Positions 42,678 to 51,054 of a stretch of DNA of 64,000 nucleotides are shown piece after piece; within the stretch, counting starts at the first letter, position 1; every line of letters begins with the position of its first letter. Source of the DNA: JAABTL01 sp964465355. GTDB taxonomy: Bacteria; Deinococcota; Deinococci; Deinococcales; Trueperaceae. The stretch is taken from assembly GCA_964465355.1 (NCBI GenBank), contig CAYXJZ010000004.1, positions 13,134 through 77,133 of the forward strand, in the 5' to 3' direction. The translations under genes were made by a program, and so were the position numbers. The notes under the pieces were generated by a model. That model ran no database searches and had not been told where the DNA came from. It was given only the letters and a program-made list of their open reading frames with translations.

Positions 42678-43385
42678 TCACGCCATCTTGCCTAACAGAT
42701 GCAGCCGCACTGTCTGAAGATGTTCGGCCATCCGTTCCCTGGCGCCGACCGCGTCGCGCTCCTCGATGGCGGCTAGCACCGCCCGGTGCTGCTCCCCTCG
42801 CTCACTGCGGCTGGCCTCGAAGAGCGCACTCTGCCTGGCCTTGCCCCAAGGCGTCTGCAGGCGCACCTCGCTGATACTGCGGTACATGGCCACCATGACG
42901 CGGTTGTGGGTGGCGTCGGCGATGCCGTGGTGGAAGCGGCGATCCCACAGGTCGTAGGTGGCGTAGCTGTCTGCCGACCCGCTCCGCTCGGCGCAGAGGC
43001 GCAGCTCCTCGATCTCCTCGACGTTGGCCCGTTGGGCGCAGAGGTAGGCCATCTGCGGCTCCAGCGCCAGACGCACCTCCATCAACTCAGTGGGGTTGGT
43101 CAGGCCGGTGATCGAAGGCAGCCCGGCACCGGCGGAGGGGCGTCGCCTGCCCACGTAGGTGCCACGGCCGACGCCGCGCCAGACGTTGCCCTCGGCCTCC
43201 AGCACCCTGAAGGCGCCCTGCAGGGCGTGGCGCGAGGCCTTCAGCTCCTGGGCCAACCTCCGCTCGGGGGGCAGCCGGTCGCCGTCGCGGTAGCCGCGGT
43301 CGGCGATGAAGGCCCTGAGTACCTCCAGCACCGCGTTGGACGACGACCCGGCGAGGCGCACGGCACCGTCCTGCACTCGCCTCAT
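42678..43385 (-). CDS. GntR-family (FCD) transcriptional regulator
   Basis: A 235-aa regulator with a winged HTH (GDRLPPERRLAQELKASRHA, ~35-54; LEAEGNVWRGVGRGTYVG) and an FCD domain (~85-230; LWDRRFHHGIADATHNRVMVAM). Start at ATG 43385, overlapping the cupin stop. Cupin and regulator form a reverse operon, divergent from the SBP-NagB-GGT genes. It probably controls both directions through sites in 43736-43971. Confidence 0.9.
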   Translation of the reverse strand: MRRVQDGAVRLAGSSSNAVLEVLRAFIADRGYRDGDRLPPERRLAQELKASRHALQGAFRVLEAEGNVWRGVGRGTYVGRRRPSAGAGLPSITGLTNPTELMEVRLALEPQMAYLCAQRANVEEIEELRLCAERSGSADSYATYDLWDRRFHHGIADATHNRVMVAMYRSISEVRLQTPWGKARQSALFEASRSERGEQHRAVLAAIEERDAVGARERMAEHLQTVRLHLLGKMA

Positions 43386-43735
43386 GCCGGTGCCGGCCCG
43401 TGAATGTACAGCACGTCCGCCGCTCCTCCCGGCTCCGTCTCGATGCGGTGCCACTCGCCGGCGTCGATGAGCACCACCATCCCGCGCTCCAGTCGAACGC
43501 TTCGGTCGAGGGCATCGGCGGTGGGACCGGCGCGCAGCGTCGCGCCGTCGGCCGCCAGGACGTAGAGGACCTCTTCGTCGTGGGCGTGCGGCGGGACCGA
43601 CTCCTCACCGCGGTAACGGGCGAAGCCGACGCTCAGCACCTCGCTGCGCAGGACGTCGGCCGCACCCACCGCACGCTGCACCGTTCGCCCAGGACGCGCG
43701 ACCTCCTCGAGCACCTCGCGCTGCACCGTCCTCAT
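43382..43735 (-). CDS. Small cupin-domain protein
   Basis: A 117-aa single cupin. VPPHAHDEEVLYVL (~45-58) is cupin motif 1 (His, His, Glu) and VVLIDAGEWHRIE (~87-99) is motif 2 with the last His, so a metal can bind. GGGAGG precedes ATG 43735; the longer frame to 43798 lacks a ribosome site and runs over a possible operator. Such proteins act as isomerases, dioxygenases or ligand sensors. Here the tie to a GntR regulator suggests a sensory or small-substrate role. Confidence 0.82.
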   Translation of the reverse strand: MRTVQREVLEEVARPGRTVQRAVGAADVLRSEVLSVGFARYRGEESVPPHAHDEEVLYVLAADGATLRAGPTADALDRSVRLERGMVVLIDAGEWHRIETEPGGAADVLYIHGPAPA

Positions 43736-43783
43736 CTCGACCTCCCGCCTTCGTCGTCCGGAATGGAACGAAGCCCGATCCGG

Positions 43784-43802
43784 ACCAATCGGCTTCATTG
43801 GT
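43784..43802. promoter_or_regulatory. Inverted repeat between cupin and SBP genes
   Basis: ACCAAT-N7-ATTGGT (43784-43802), with further similar halves nearby (GAATGG at 43805 and CACCAAT at 43893). A candidate operator for the FCD regulator encoded by this reverse operon. Confidence 0.45.
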
Positions 43803-43889
43803 ATGAATGGCTGCTCCCCAGGCTAGCATCGGCGCGCACCTCCCTGACGACATCGCCCCGAACTGACTACCTGAGCCGGCGAACTCGGG

Positions 43890-43918
43890 TTGCACCAATA
43901 TCCGGAGCCGCCTAGGAT
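43890..43918 (+). promoter_or_regulatory. Promoter of the SBP-NagB-GGT operon
   Basis: TTGCAC (43890-43895), 17-bp spacer, TAGGAT (43913-43918). Transcript leader of about 50 nt to the ATG at 43972, with AGGAGG in front of it. Confidence 0.68.
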
Positions 43919-43971
43919 GACCGATAACCGCGTCGAAGACGATGGGGACGGCTGGACCAAGGAGGCCCAGG

Positions 43972-45936
43972 ATGGATGACGTCACTCGTTCGCATGGCAT
44001 GACCAAGGCACGGTCGGCGGGACGGGCCTTGCTCCGAGCCGCCTTGCCTGCCCTGCTGTTGGCCGGGAGCTGGGCATGGGCCCAGGCCTCCTACAGCCAA
44101 GCACCCATCCTCGACCCGCTGGTCGCCTCTGGTGAGCTGCCGCCGGTGGAGGAGCGCCTTCCCGAGAACCCGCTGTTGGTGGAGGTCGTCGAGGAGACCG
44201 GGCAGTACGGCGGTGTCTGGCGACAGGCCTTCCTCGGCCCATCGGACGCCAACAGCTACGTCCGCATCGTCTACGACGCCCTGGTCCGCTTCTCGCCCGA
44301 CGGCAGCACGGTGGAGCCGAAGATCGCCGCCTCCTGGGACGTCTCCGACGACTTCTCCGCCTGGACCCTGCACCTGAGGCCGGGCGCGCGCTGGTCAGAC
44401 GGCGCCCCCTTCACCGCCGACGACATCATGTTCTGGTACGAGGACACCATCCTCAACACCGACCTCACGCCCTCCGTCCCTTCCTGGTTCAGGAACCCCG
44501 ACGGCAGCGCGGCGCTGGTCGAGCGCATCGACGACTACACCGTGCGCTACACCTTCGCCCAGCCCAACACCCTGTTCCTCATCGAGCTGGCCAACCAGGA
44601 CGGTGCCGACCGGCGGTTGGCCTCCTTCCTGCCTAAGCACTATCTGAGCCAGTTCCATCCCGCCTACGTCGCCGAGGCCGACCTGCAGGCACTGGTGCAG
44701 GGCAGCAGCTACGCCAACTGGGTCGACCATTTCATGAACAAAGCCACCCCGGCCGAGAACCCCGAACGCCCCACCATGGGGGCCTGGGTGCCCTCCGGCT
44801 CCACCGTGGGCGACGCCGAGTTCGTGTTGCGGCGCAACCCCTACTACATCGGCGTCGACGCCGCCGGCCAGCAGCTCCCCTACCTCGACGAGGTGCGCTT
44901 CCGCTACTTCTCCAGCATCGAAACGCTCAACTTCGCCGCCGTCGCCGGCGAGTTCGACCTGCAGGCGCGCCACATCGAGATGACCAACTACCCCGTGCTC
45001 ATCGAGAACCAGCAGCGCGGCGGCTACCGGATCATCACCTGGCCCACCTACGGCGGTTCGGACGCGGCCATCACCTTCAACCAGAGCTACGTCGACGATC
45101 CCGCCCTGGGCGAACTGCTGCGCAACCGCGACTTCAGGGTGGCGCTGTCCTATGCCATCAACCGCGACGAGATTCGTGAAGCGGCCTTCCTCGGCCTTGG
45201 CGAGCCGCGCCAGTCGGTGCCGGCGCCATGGCATCCCTTCTATCCTGGCGATGAGCTCGCCGCCCGCTTCACCGAGTTCGACCCGGAGCAGGCCAACGCC
45301 ATGCTCGACGCCATCGGCCTCGATCAGCGCGACGGCCAGGGCTACCGCACCCTGCCAGGAGGCGGGCGTCTGGCCATCGAGATCACGGTGGTGCCTTCCT
45401 TCGGGCCATGGTCCGACGTGGGGCAGTTGGTGGCGCAGGACTGGGAGAACGTCGGCGTCAGGACCAACATGGAGATCAGGGAGCGCGCATTCGCCACGCA
45501 GCTGCGTGACTCCAACAGCATCGTGGCTGAGGTGTGGAACAACACCAACACCGGCTTCCCCTTCAGCGGCCAACCGCGGATGGACCCGCGCCGCACCGTG
45601 GCCACCGCCTTCGCCTCCACCCCCTTCCGTCAGTGGTACGCCAGCGGCGGGGAGCAGGGCATGGAGCCGCCGATCGAGCTGCAGCGCATCGTTCAGATCA
45701 TGCAGGAGGCGATGGAGGTCGACGAGGCGAGGCAGGTGGAGCTGGCCCACGAACTCTTCGAGATCTGGGTCGATCAGCAGTGGGAGATCGGCACCATCGG
45801 CCTGAGCCCCATGGTCCAAGGTGTGGTGGTCATCAATGCCGACCTCCGCAACGTCCCCGACCTCCTCGCCAACGACTGGCCGCTGCGTACGCCAGGGAAC
45901 GCCCGTCCGGAGCAGTTCTTCTACCAGCGCCCCTGA
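43972..45936 (+). CDS. ABC transporter substrate-binding protein, large SBP_bac_5 type
   Basis: A 654-aa exported binding protein, longer than the five others here. Signal peptide ~residues 10-38 (RALLRAALPALLLAGSWAWA). The start of the mature domain has EETGQYGGVWRQAFLG, typical of the long subgroup. LHLRPGARWSDGAPFTADDI (~125), VLRRNPYYIGVDAAGQQLPY (~285) and RDFRVALSYAINRDEIRE (~385) match family 5. No permease genes follow, so it must use another cassette's or a distant channel. ATG 43972 is chosen for its GGAGG; ATG 43999 is possible. Confidence 0.92.
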   Translation: MDDVTRSHGMTKARSAGRALLRAALPALLLAGSWAWAQASYSQAPILDPLVASGELPPVEERLPENPLLVEVVEETGQYGGVWRQAFLGPSDANSYVRIVYDALVRFSPDGSTVEPKIAASWDVSDDFSAWTLHLRPGARWSDGAPFTADDIMFWYEDTILNTDLTPSVPSWFRNPDGSAALVERIDDYTVRYTFAQPNTLFLIELANQDGADRRLASFLPKHYLSQFHPAYVAEADLQALVQGSSYANWVDHFMNKATPAENPERPTMGAWVPSGSTVGDAEFVLRRNPYYIGVDAAGQQLPYLDEVRFRYFSSIETLNFAAVAGEFDLQARHIEMTNYPVLIENQQRGGYRIITWPTYGGSDAAITFNQSYVDDPALGELLRNRDFRVALSYAINRDEIREAAFLGLGEPRQSVPAPWHPFYPGDELAARFTEFDPEQANAMLDAIGLDQRDGQGYRTLPGGGRLAIEITVVPSFGPWSDVGQLVAQDWENVGVRTNMEIRERAFATQLRDSNSIVAEVWNNTNTGFPFSGQPRMDPRRTVATAFASTPFRQWYASGGEQGMEPPIELQRIVQIMQEAMEVDEARQVELAHELFEIWVDQQWEIGTIGLSPMVQGVVVINADLRNVPDLLANDWPLRTPGNARPEQFFYQRP

Positions 45937-46030
45937 GCCTCGGCTCGGGCACCGACCCACTGGCTGGCGGTCCGCGAGCAGCCCCACGCGGACCGCTGAC
46001 CTTCGCCTCCACCCAGAAGGGATCCCCCTC

Positions 46031-46816
46031 GTGAACCGCCCTACCGCGCTGCAGACGCGCCAGTACGACCGTCTCCCCGTCTCCGTCTTCCGTAGCAACG
46101 CCGATGTCGGCGCGGCCGCCGCCCTCGACGGTGCCGAGGTCATCCGTCAGGCGCTGGCCGAGCGCGGCGAGGCGAACGTCATCATCGCCACAGGCAACTC
46201 CCAGCTCAGCTACATCGCCACGCTGCGGGCCATCCCCGACCTCGACTGGTCGAAGATCAACGTCTTCCTGGTCGACCAGTACCTGGGCGTCGACGAGGAC
46301 CGGCTCGGCACCATCTCCTTCTTGCGCAAGCACCTGCTTGGTGCGGTCACGCCTCGCTCGGTGCACCCCGTGCCCGCCCGGCCGGAGGACCCTGAGGCGG
46401 CCTGCCGCGACTTCGAGGCCCTGCTCAGGCGCCATCCGGCCGACCTCGTCTCGTTGGGCTTCGGTGAGAACGGCCATCTGGCCTTCAACGACCCCCACAA
46501 CGCGCTGTTCGACGACCCGGTGTGGGTCAAGGTGGTCGACCTGTCGATGGAGAGTCGGCAGCAGCCGGTGAGCGAGGGGCGCTTCGCCTCCTTGGACGAG
46601 GTGCCGACGCAGGCCATCACCATGACCATCCCCGCCTTGTTGGCGGCCAAGCAGATCCTCTGCATCGTCCCCGAGGCCAGGAAGGCTGCTTCGGTCAAGC
46701 GCTGCCTGGAGGAGCCCATCAGCGAGCAGCGTCCCGGCTCGGTGCTGAGGCGCGTCGACAACGCCCAGGTCTACCTCGACCAGGAGTCGGCGGCGGAGCT
46801 GTCCGACCCGTCGTGA
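46031..46816 (+). CDS. Glucosamine-6-phosphate deaminase/isomerase-like protein (NagB family)
   Basis: A 261-aa NagB-fold protein. NVIIATGNSQLSYIATL (~47-63) is the phosphate loop region. INVFLVDQYLGV (~80) corresponds to the MDEYVG segment, and SLGFGENGHLAFNDP (~141-155) to GxGxDGHxxFNEP. Compared with NagB, the DE pair reads DQ, the Asp before GH is Asn, and the Glu of NEP is Asp. So it may be a divergent isomerase/deaminase rather than a standard NagB. GTG start at 46031. It overlaps the GGT gene by 4 nt. Confidence 0.85.
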   Translation: MNRPTALQTRQYDRLPVSVFRSNADVGAAAALDGAEVIRQALAERGEANVIIATGNSQLSYIATLRAIPDLDWSKINVFLVDQYLGVDEDRLGTISFLRKHLLGAVTPRSVHPVPARPEDPEAACRDFEALLRRHPADLVSLGFGENGHLAFNDPHNALFDDPVWVKVVDLSMESRQQPVSEGRFASLDEVPTQAITMTIPALLAAKQILCIVPEARKAASVKRCLEEPISEQRPGSVLRRVDNAQVYLDQESAAELSDPS

Positions 46817-48600
46817 GCCAGCCAGGCGACCGCCCCCTGACCTACGCGCCCCCCGGTCGCGGCGCCTTCCGGCCGCACGTCATGGGCAGGGGGGGCATGG
46901 TGACTGCCGGCCACTCGCTGGCAGCCTGGTGGGGTGCGGAGATCCTGCGCCGCGGCGGCAACGCCGCCGACGCCGGTGTGGCCGCCGGCCTGGTGCTGAA
47001 CGTGGTCCACAACGACATGGCCACCCTCTCCGGGGTGGCCCCCATCGTCTACCTCGACGGCGCGAGCGGCCGGGTGCACACCATCTCGGGCGTGGGCCGC
47101 TGGCCGGCGTCCACCGACGCCGAGCGGATCATGGCCGACTACGCCGTCGGCAGGCTGGCCGGCATCGAGTGCACCGTGGTGCCCGCCGCCGCCGATGCCT
47201 GGATCACCGCCCTCGAGGCCTTCGGCACCATGGATTGGCGCGAGCTGGCCGCCTACCCCCTGGAGCTGGCGCGGAAGGGCTTCGCCGTCCACCACTTCAT
47301 GAGCGAGAACGTGCGGTCCAACATCAAGGGCTACCGCGATTGGCCGGAGAACGCGCGCATCTTCCTGCGGGACGGCGAGGCGCCTGCACCGGGCACCGTG
47401 ATCGAGCAGCCGGAACTGGCTGAGCTGCTGAGCAGGCTGGACGCCTCAGAGACCGAGGCCGCAGCGGCCGGCCTGTCCCGCGAGGCGCGCATGGCGGCCG
47501 TCCGTGACCGCTTCTACCGCGGCGACGTGGCGCGCGAGATGGTCGCCCACTACCGCGAGCTCGGCGCCCTGCTCGAGCTGGACGACCTGGCCGACTTCCG
47601 CGTGGGCCGCGAGGCGCCCATCACCGTCGACTTCCGCGGCCTGGACGTATGGGGCTGTGGACCATGGAGCCAGGGGCCAGTGTTCCTGCAGGCGCTGGCG
47701 ATCCTGCGCGATCAGGACTTCTCGCAGATCGAGCCTGCCGGCCCCGACTTCTTCCACCTGGTGGTCGAGGCGTTGAAGCTGGCCTTCGCCGACTTGGAGG
47801 CCCACTGCGGCGACCCCGAGTTCGTCGACGTCCCCATGGCCGAACTGCTCAGCCCCGAGTACACCGCGGCCCGCGCCACCTTGATCGACCAAGGCAAGGC
47901 CTTCCCCGGCATGGCGCCCTACGGTGATCCACGGCGCGGCCTGGCCGCCGCTGGCGACCTGCCGCTGCCCGGCGCGGCGGGCGGCGTCCCGCCGATGCAG
48001 CGCCTGCGCATCGAGCCCGACACCAGCTTCGTCAGCGTCATGGACGACTTCGGCAACGCCTTCGCCGCCACGCCGAGCGACAGCATCTTCGTCAACCCCA
48101 TCGTGCCAGGCCTTGGCGTCCACCTCTCCCGCCGCGGGGCGCAGACGCGGCTGGAGCCGGGTTACCCCAACACCGTCGCACCGCGCAAGCGGCCGAGGCT
48201 GACCCCCAACCCTGTGGTCATCACCAAGGACGGCAAGCCCTACGTCTCCATGGGGACGCCGGGCGCCAACTGCCAGCCGCAGGCCATGCTGCAGGTGCTG
48301 CTGTACATGGAGGCCTACGGCATGTCGCCGCAGCAGGCGGTGGAGCAGCCACGGGTGGCCACCTATTCCTTCCCCGAGACGCAGTTCCCCTACACCTGCC
48401 GGCCTGGGCTGGTGCGTATCGAGGCCTGTGTGCCCGAGGCCACGCGCGCGGAGCTGGCTCGGCGCGGCCACCGCGTCGAGGTGGTCCCCGACTGGGCGGG
48501 TGAGATGGGCGGCGTGTGCGTGGTCAAACGCGACCCGGCCACCGGCGTGTTGTGGGGCGGCGCCGATCCGCGCAGGGAGACGTACACGGTCGCGTTCTGA
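46813..48600 (+). CDS. Gamma-glutamyltransferase family protein
   Basis: A 595-aa Ntn-hydrolase of the GGT family. N-terminal half: GMVTAGHSLAAWWGAEILRR and GGNAADAGVAAGLVLNVVHN (~30-65). The self-cleavage/nucleophile site is at Thr404 (EPDTSFVSVMDDFGN), where the usual TTH reads TSF. LTPNPVVITKDGKPYVSMGTPG (~470) is the conserved late motif. No signal peptide, so cytosolic, unlike periplasmic Ggt. It would transfer or hydrolyse gamma-glutamyl groups or related amides. GTG start in a GTGA overlap with the NagB-like gene. Confidence 0.9.
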   Translation: MSQPGDRPLTYAPPGRGAFRPHVMGRGGMVTAGHSLAAWWGAEILRRGGNAADAGVAAGLVLNVVHNDMATLSGVAPIVYLDGASGRVHTISGVGRWPASTDAERIMADYAVGRLAGIECTVVPAAADAWITALEAFGTMDWRELAAYPLELARKGFAVHHFMSENVRSNIKGYRDWPENARIFLRDGEAPAPGTVIEQPELAELLSRLDASETEAAAAGLSREARMAAVRDRFYRGDVAREMVAHYRELGALLELDDLADFRVGREAPITVDFRGLDVWGCGPWSQGPVFLQALAILRDQDFSQIEPAGPDFFHLVVEALKLAFADLEAHCGDPEFVDVPMAELLSPEYTAARATLIDQGKAFPGMAPYGDPRRGLAAAGDLPLPGAAGGVPPMQRLRIEPDTSFVSVMDDFGNAFAATPSDSIFVNPIVPGLGVHLSRRGAQTRLEPGYPNTVAPRKRPRLTPNPVVITKDGKPYVSMGTPGANCQPQAMLQVLLYMEAYGMSPQQAVEQPRVATYSFPETQFPYTCRPGLVRIEACVPEATRAELARRGHRVEVVPDWAGEMGGVCVVKRDPATGVLWGGADPRRETYTVAF

Positions 48601-48646
48601 CCATGGCGACGCCGGGCGGGGGGTGGCACCATGACCGGCCGCCGCC

Positions 48647-49459
48647 CTAGCCCCTGCTCCCGCCCTCCCTCGCCTCCGGTGCCCGCGGATCGACCGTCTT
48701 CCACCAGGCCGTGAAGCGCGTCAGCTTACCGACGGCGGTCTCCGCGATGCGGCGTCCCCGCTCATCGCTGGCCAGCCGCGGATCGCTCAAGCTGCCGGAA
48801 GGCGGCGCTGCATCGCTCATGTTGATCGGCAGCAGCACCTCGCTGCCCTCGAAGGCGAGGCCCGTGAGGCCACCGATCTCGACGCCGAAGTAGTCGCCGC
48901 GGCCGAAGTCCTCCACCGCCTCCGGCTTCGCCAGATGCGGGAACAGGTGCTTCATGAGTGAGCCCATCGGCTCGGCGCCGTGGCCGATGTACTGGTCGCC
49001 ATAGAGCTCGCGCTTGATCTCAGGTGTCAGGCCGAAGCCCAAGGGGCTGGTGATGGGCAGCATGACGCCCCGCTGGCGTCTGAGGTCGCGCGTCAGCTGC
49101 AGCAGCGTCGGCTCGTTGCCCTTGTGGCCATTGACCAGGATCAGGTGCCTGAAACCCTGGTCGAGGAAACCCTCGACCACCTCACGCACCACCGCAGACA
49201 AGGTCGGACCGCTGAGGCTGATCGTGCCTGGGAAGTCGCGGAAGTACTCGGAGTAGGAGTATGGCAGGCAGGGCACCACCAGGTCCCCGCCCTGCTCTGC
49301 TGCACGTTCGGCGATGGCCTGGGCCGCCAGGTAGTCGCCCAAGGGCGAGTGCGGCCCGTGCTCCTCCGTCGAGCCCATCGGGAAGAGGATGGCGGCGCCT
49401 GCGTCGCGCGCCCGCTCCGCCTCGCGCCAGGTCAGCTCGCCAAGCCGCACCGAGCTCAA
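48647..49459 (-). CDS. Creatininase family protein
   Basis: A 270-aa creatininase-fold metal amidohydrolase. AAILFPMGSTEEHGPHSPLGDYL (~22-44) carries the Glu and His ligands; compared with HLPLGTD one residue is missing before the Asp. LILVNGHKGNEPTLLQL (~110) and YIGHGAEPMGSLMKH (~155) supply the other ligands. Members open creatinine, mycofactocin peptides or pterin-like lactams. TTG start at 49459 in a TTGA overlap with the amidohydrolase stop; no earlier start avoids a large overlap. Last gene of the eight-gene reverse operon. Confidence 0.87.
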   Translation of the reverse strand: MSSVRLGELTWREAERARDAGAAILFPMGSTEEHGPHSPLGDYLAAQAIAERAAEQGGDLVVPCLPYSYSEYFRDFPGTISLSGPTLSAVVREVVEGFLDQGFRHLILVNGHKGNEPTLLQLTRDLRRQRGVMLPITSPLGFGLTPEIKRELYGDQYIGHGAEPMGSLMKHLFPHLAKPEAVEDFGRGDYFGVEIGGLTGLAFEGSEVLLPINMSDAAPPSGSLSDPRLASDERGRRIAETAVGKLTRFTAWWKTVDPRAPEAREGGSRG

Positions 49460-50562
49460 GACGGTGCCGCCACGGCGGCCGTCTCGACCTCGCGCTTGGG
49501 CAGGTTGAAGACTTCGCGCGCGTTCTCGCTGAACACCCGCTCCTTGAGGCCGGTAGGCAGGGGCGGCAGCGCGCCCTCGGGCGAGTCGAAGTCCCAATGC
49601 GGGTAGTCCGTGGCGAACATCAGCGTCTTCTCGGCCCGCGCCCACTCGAAGGTGGTGAGCAGCTGCCGGTCGTTCTCGGCCGTCTCCATGGGCTGCGAGG
49701 CGAATCGACAGTGGTCGAAGACGTACTCGCTCGGCGCCCGCTTGACCCACGGCGTCTGTGAGCGCAGGGCACGCCAATCGCTGTCGAGCCGCCACAAGAA
49801 GGCAGGCAGCCATACGTAGCCGCCCTCGACGAACACCACCTTCAGGGTCGGGTAGCGCTCGAACAGGCCCTCGAAGATCATGCTGGTCAGGTGCATCTGG
49901 TAGCCGACGGAGCGTCCCTGACGCAGCTCGACGTAGTAGCTGGGCGGGCCGGCCGGGCTGGCGGCGGCGTTGATGCCGGCGCCCTCGCTACCGGTGTGCA
50001 GCACCAACGGCAGGCCGAGGTCGACGCAGGCCTTGTAGATCGGGTCGTAGTAGCGCTGGCCGTAGGGGATGCGAGCGCCGTTGGAGACCAGGACGCCGAC
50101 CATGTCTTGGTGCTGCGCCGCGCGGCGGACCTCCTTGGCGGCCGCCTCTGGGTTCTGGTGGGCGATGAGGATGCAGCCCTTGAGGCGGTCGTCCTGATCG
50201 AGCCATTGATCGCGCATGAGATCGTTGTAGGCCGTGGCCAGCGCGCCGGCGTAGTCGGCGTCCGGCAGCGAGGAGACGGGCCGCAACTCCTGGCCGAGGA
50301 GGACGGCGTACTCGATGGGGTACACGTCCAGTAGCTGCCTGCGCATGAGGTCGAGGTCGGAGCCGACCATGCTCCCGTCCTGGGGCCATGCGTCGCTGCG
50401 GTAGCCGCGGTCGCCGCCGTTGATGTAGCCGCCGCCAGGCATCTTCAGACCGAAGGCCTTGACGTCCTCCACGTAGTTGCGCGGGAGGTAGGGATAGAGG
50501 TCGGAGACCGAGCCCAACCGCTGGTGGACATCGCAGTCGATGATGTTGGGGATGTCGCTCAT
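49456..50562 (-). CDS. Amidohydrolase family protein (PF04909, decarboxylase-like)
   Basis: A 368-aa barrel metalloprotein of the ACMSD/LigW group. IIDCDVHQRLG (~7-17) has a DxH in place of the usual HxH. GLPLVLHTGSEG (~188) holds the central His, VVFVEGGYVWLPAFLWRLD (~245) is a family hallmark, and MFATDYPHWDFDSP (~318) gives the last Asp and His. Studied relatives decarboxylate or hydrolyse aromatic acids and lactones. It lies between a creatininase-like and a Rieske gene in an operon of overlapping genes. Confidence 0.89.
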   Translation of the reverse strand: MSDIPNIIDCDVHQRLGSVSDLYPYLPRNYVEDVKAFGLKMPGGGYINGGDRGYRSDAWPQDGSMVGSDLDLMRRQLLDVYPIEYAVLLGQELRPVSSLPDADYAGALATAYNDLMRDQWLDQDDRLKGCILIAHQNPEAAAKEVRRAAQHQDMVGVLVSNGARIPYGQRYYDPIYKACVDLGLPLVLHTGSEGAGINAAASPAGPPSYYVELRQGRSVGYQMHLTSMIFEGLFERYPTLKVVFVEGGYVWLPAFLWRLDSDWRALRSQTPWVKRAPSEYVFDHCRFASQPMETAENDRQLLTTFEWARAEKTLMFATDYPHWDFDSPEGALPPLPTGLKERVFSENAREVFNLPKREVETAAVAAPS

Positions 50563-50589
50563 GGGGAACCTCTCTGTCGGGTCTTCCGT

Positions 50590-51054
50590 TCAAGCATGAA
50601 GGATCACGAAGTCGTCCTCGACGGTGACCTCGAAGGTCTCCAGCTGCACGTCGTCGGTCTGCAAGGCTTGGGGGTCGGCCGCGCCGGTGGTCACCTCATA
50701 GGACCGCACCCGCACCTTGTGCGGGTTGAAGATCGAGCGGCCGGTGAGGATGTCGAACTCCCAGCCGTGCCAAGGGCAGCGCACGATCTCGCCATCGCGC
50801 TCGTAGCTGAGCTCGTAGGGACCGAGAGGCACGTTGGTGCCCGTCACCGGGCCGATGCACAGCGGCGCGAACTGGTGTGGGCAGGTGTTGCGCAGGGCGT
50901 AGTAGCGGCCATGGACGTTGAACACCCCGATCGACCGGCCTCCCGCGTCCACGATCCGCCTACTGCCCGGGGGCAGATCCTTGACGGGACAGACCACGTA
51001 CGGACGAACGCGGCCGCCGCCCTTGGCCCTGCTAGGGGAGGCCTCGGCGTTCAT
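50590..51054 (-). CDS. Rieske [2Fe-2S] protein
   Basis: A 154-aa soluble Rieske protein. Cluster ligands: TCPHQFAPLC (CxH, ~60) and VRCPWHGWEFD (CxxH, ~97). A short extension after the second box (FNPHKVRVRSYEVTT) follows. There is no signal peptide or membrane anchor and no catalytic oxygenase domain, so it is either a ferredoxin for an oxygenase or the N-terminal part of a split one. No oxygenase alpha subunit is seen in this window. ATG 51054 overlaps the Gfo/Idh stop. Confidence 0.9.
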   Translation of the reverse strand: MNAEASPSRAKGGGRVRPYVVCPVKDLPPGSRRIVDAGGRSIGVFNVHGRYYALRNTCPHQFAPLCIGPVTGTNVPLGPYELSYERDGEIVRCPWHGWEFDILTGRSIFNPHKVRVRSYEVTTGAADPQALQTDDVQLETFEVTVEDDFVILHA

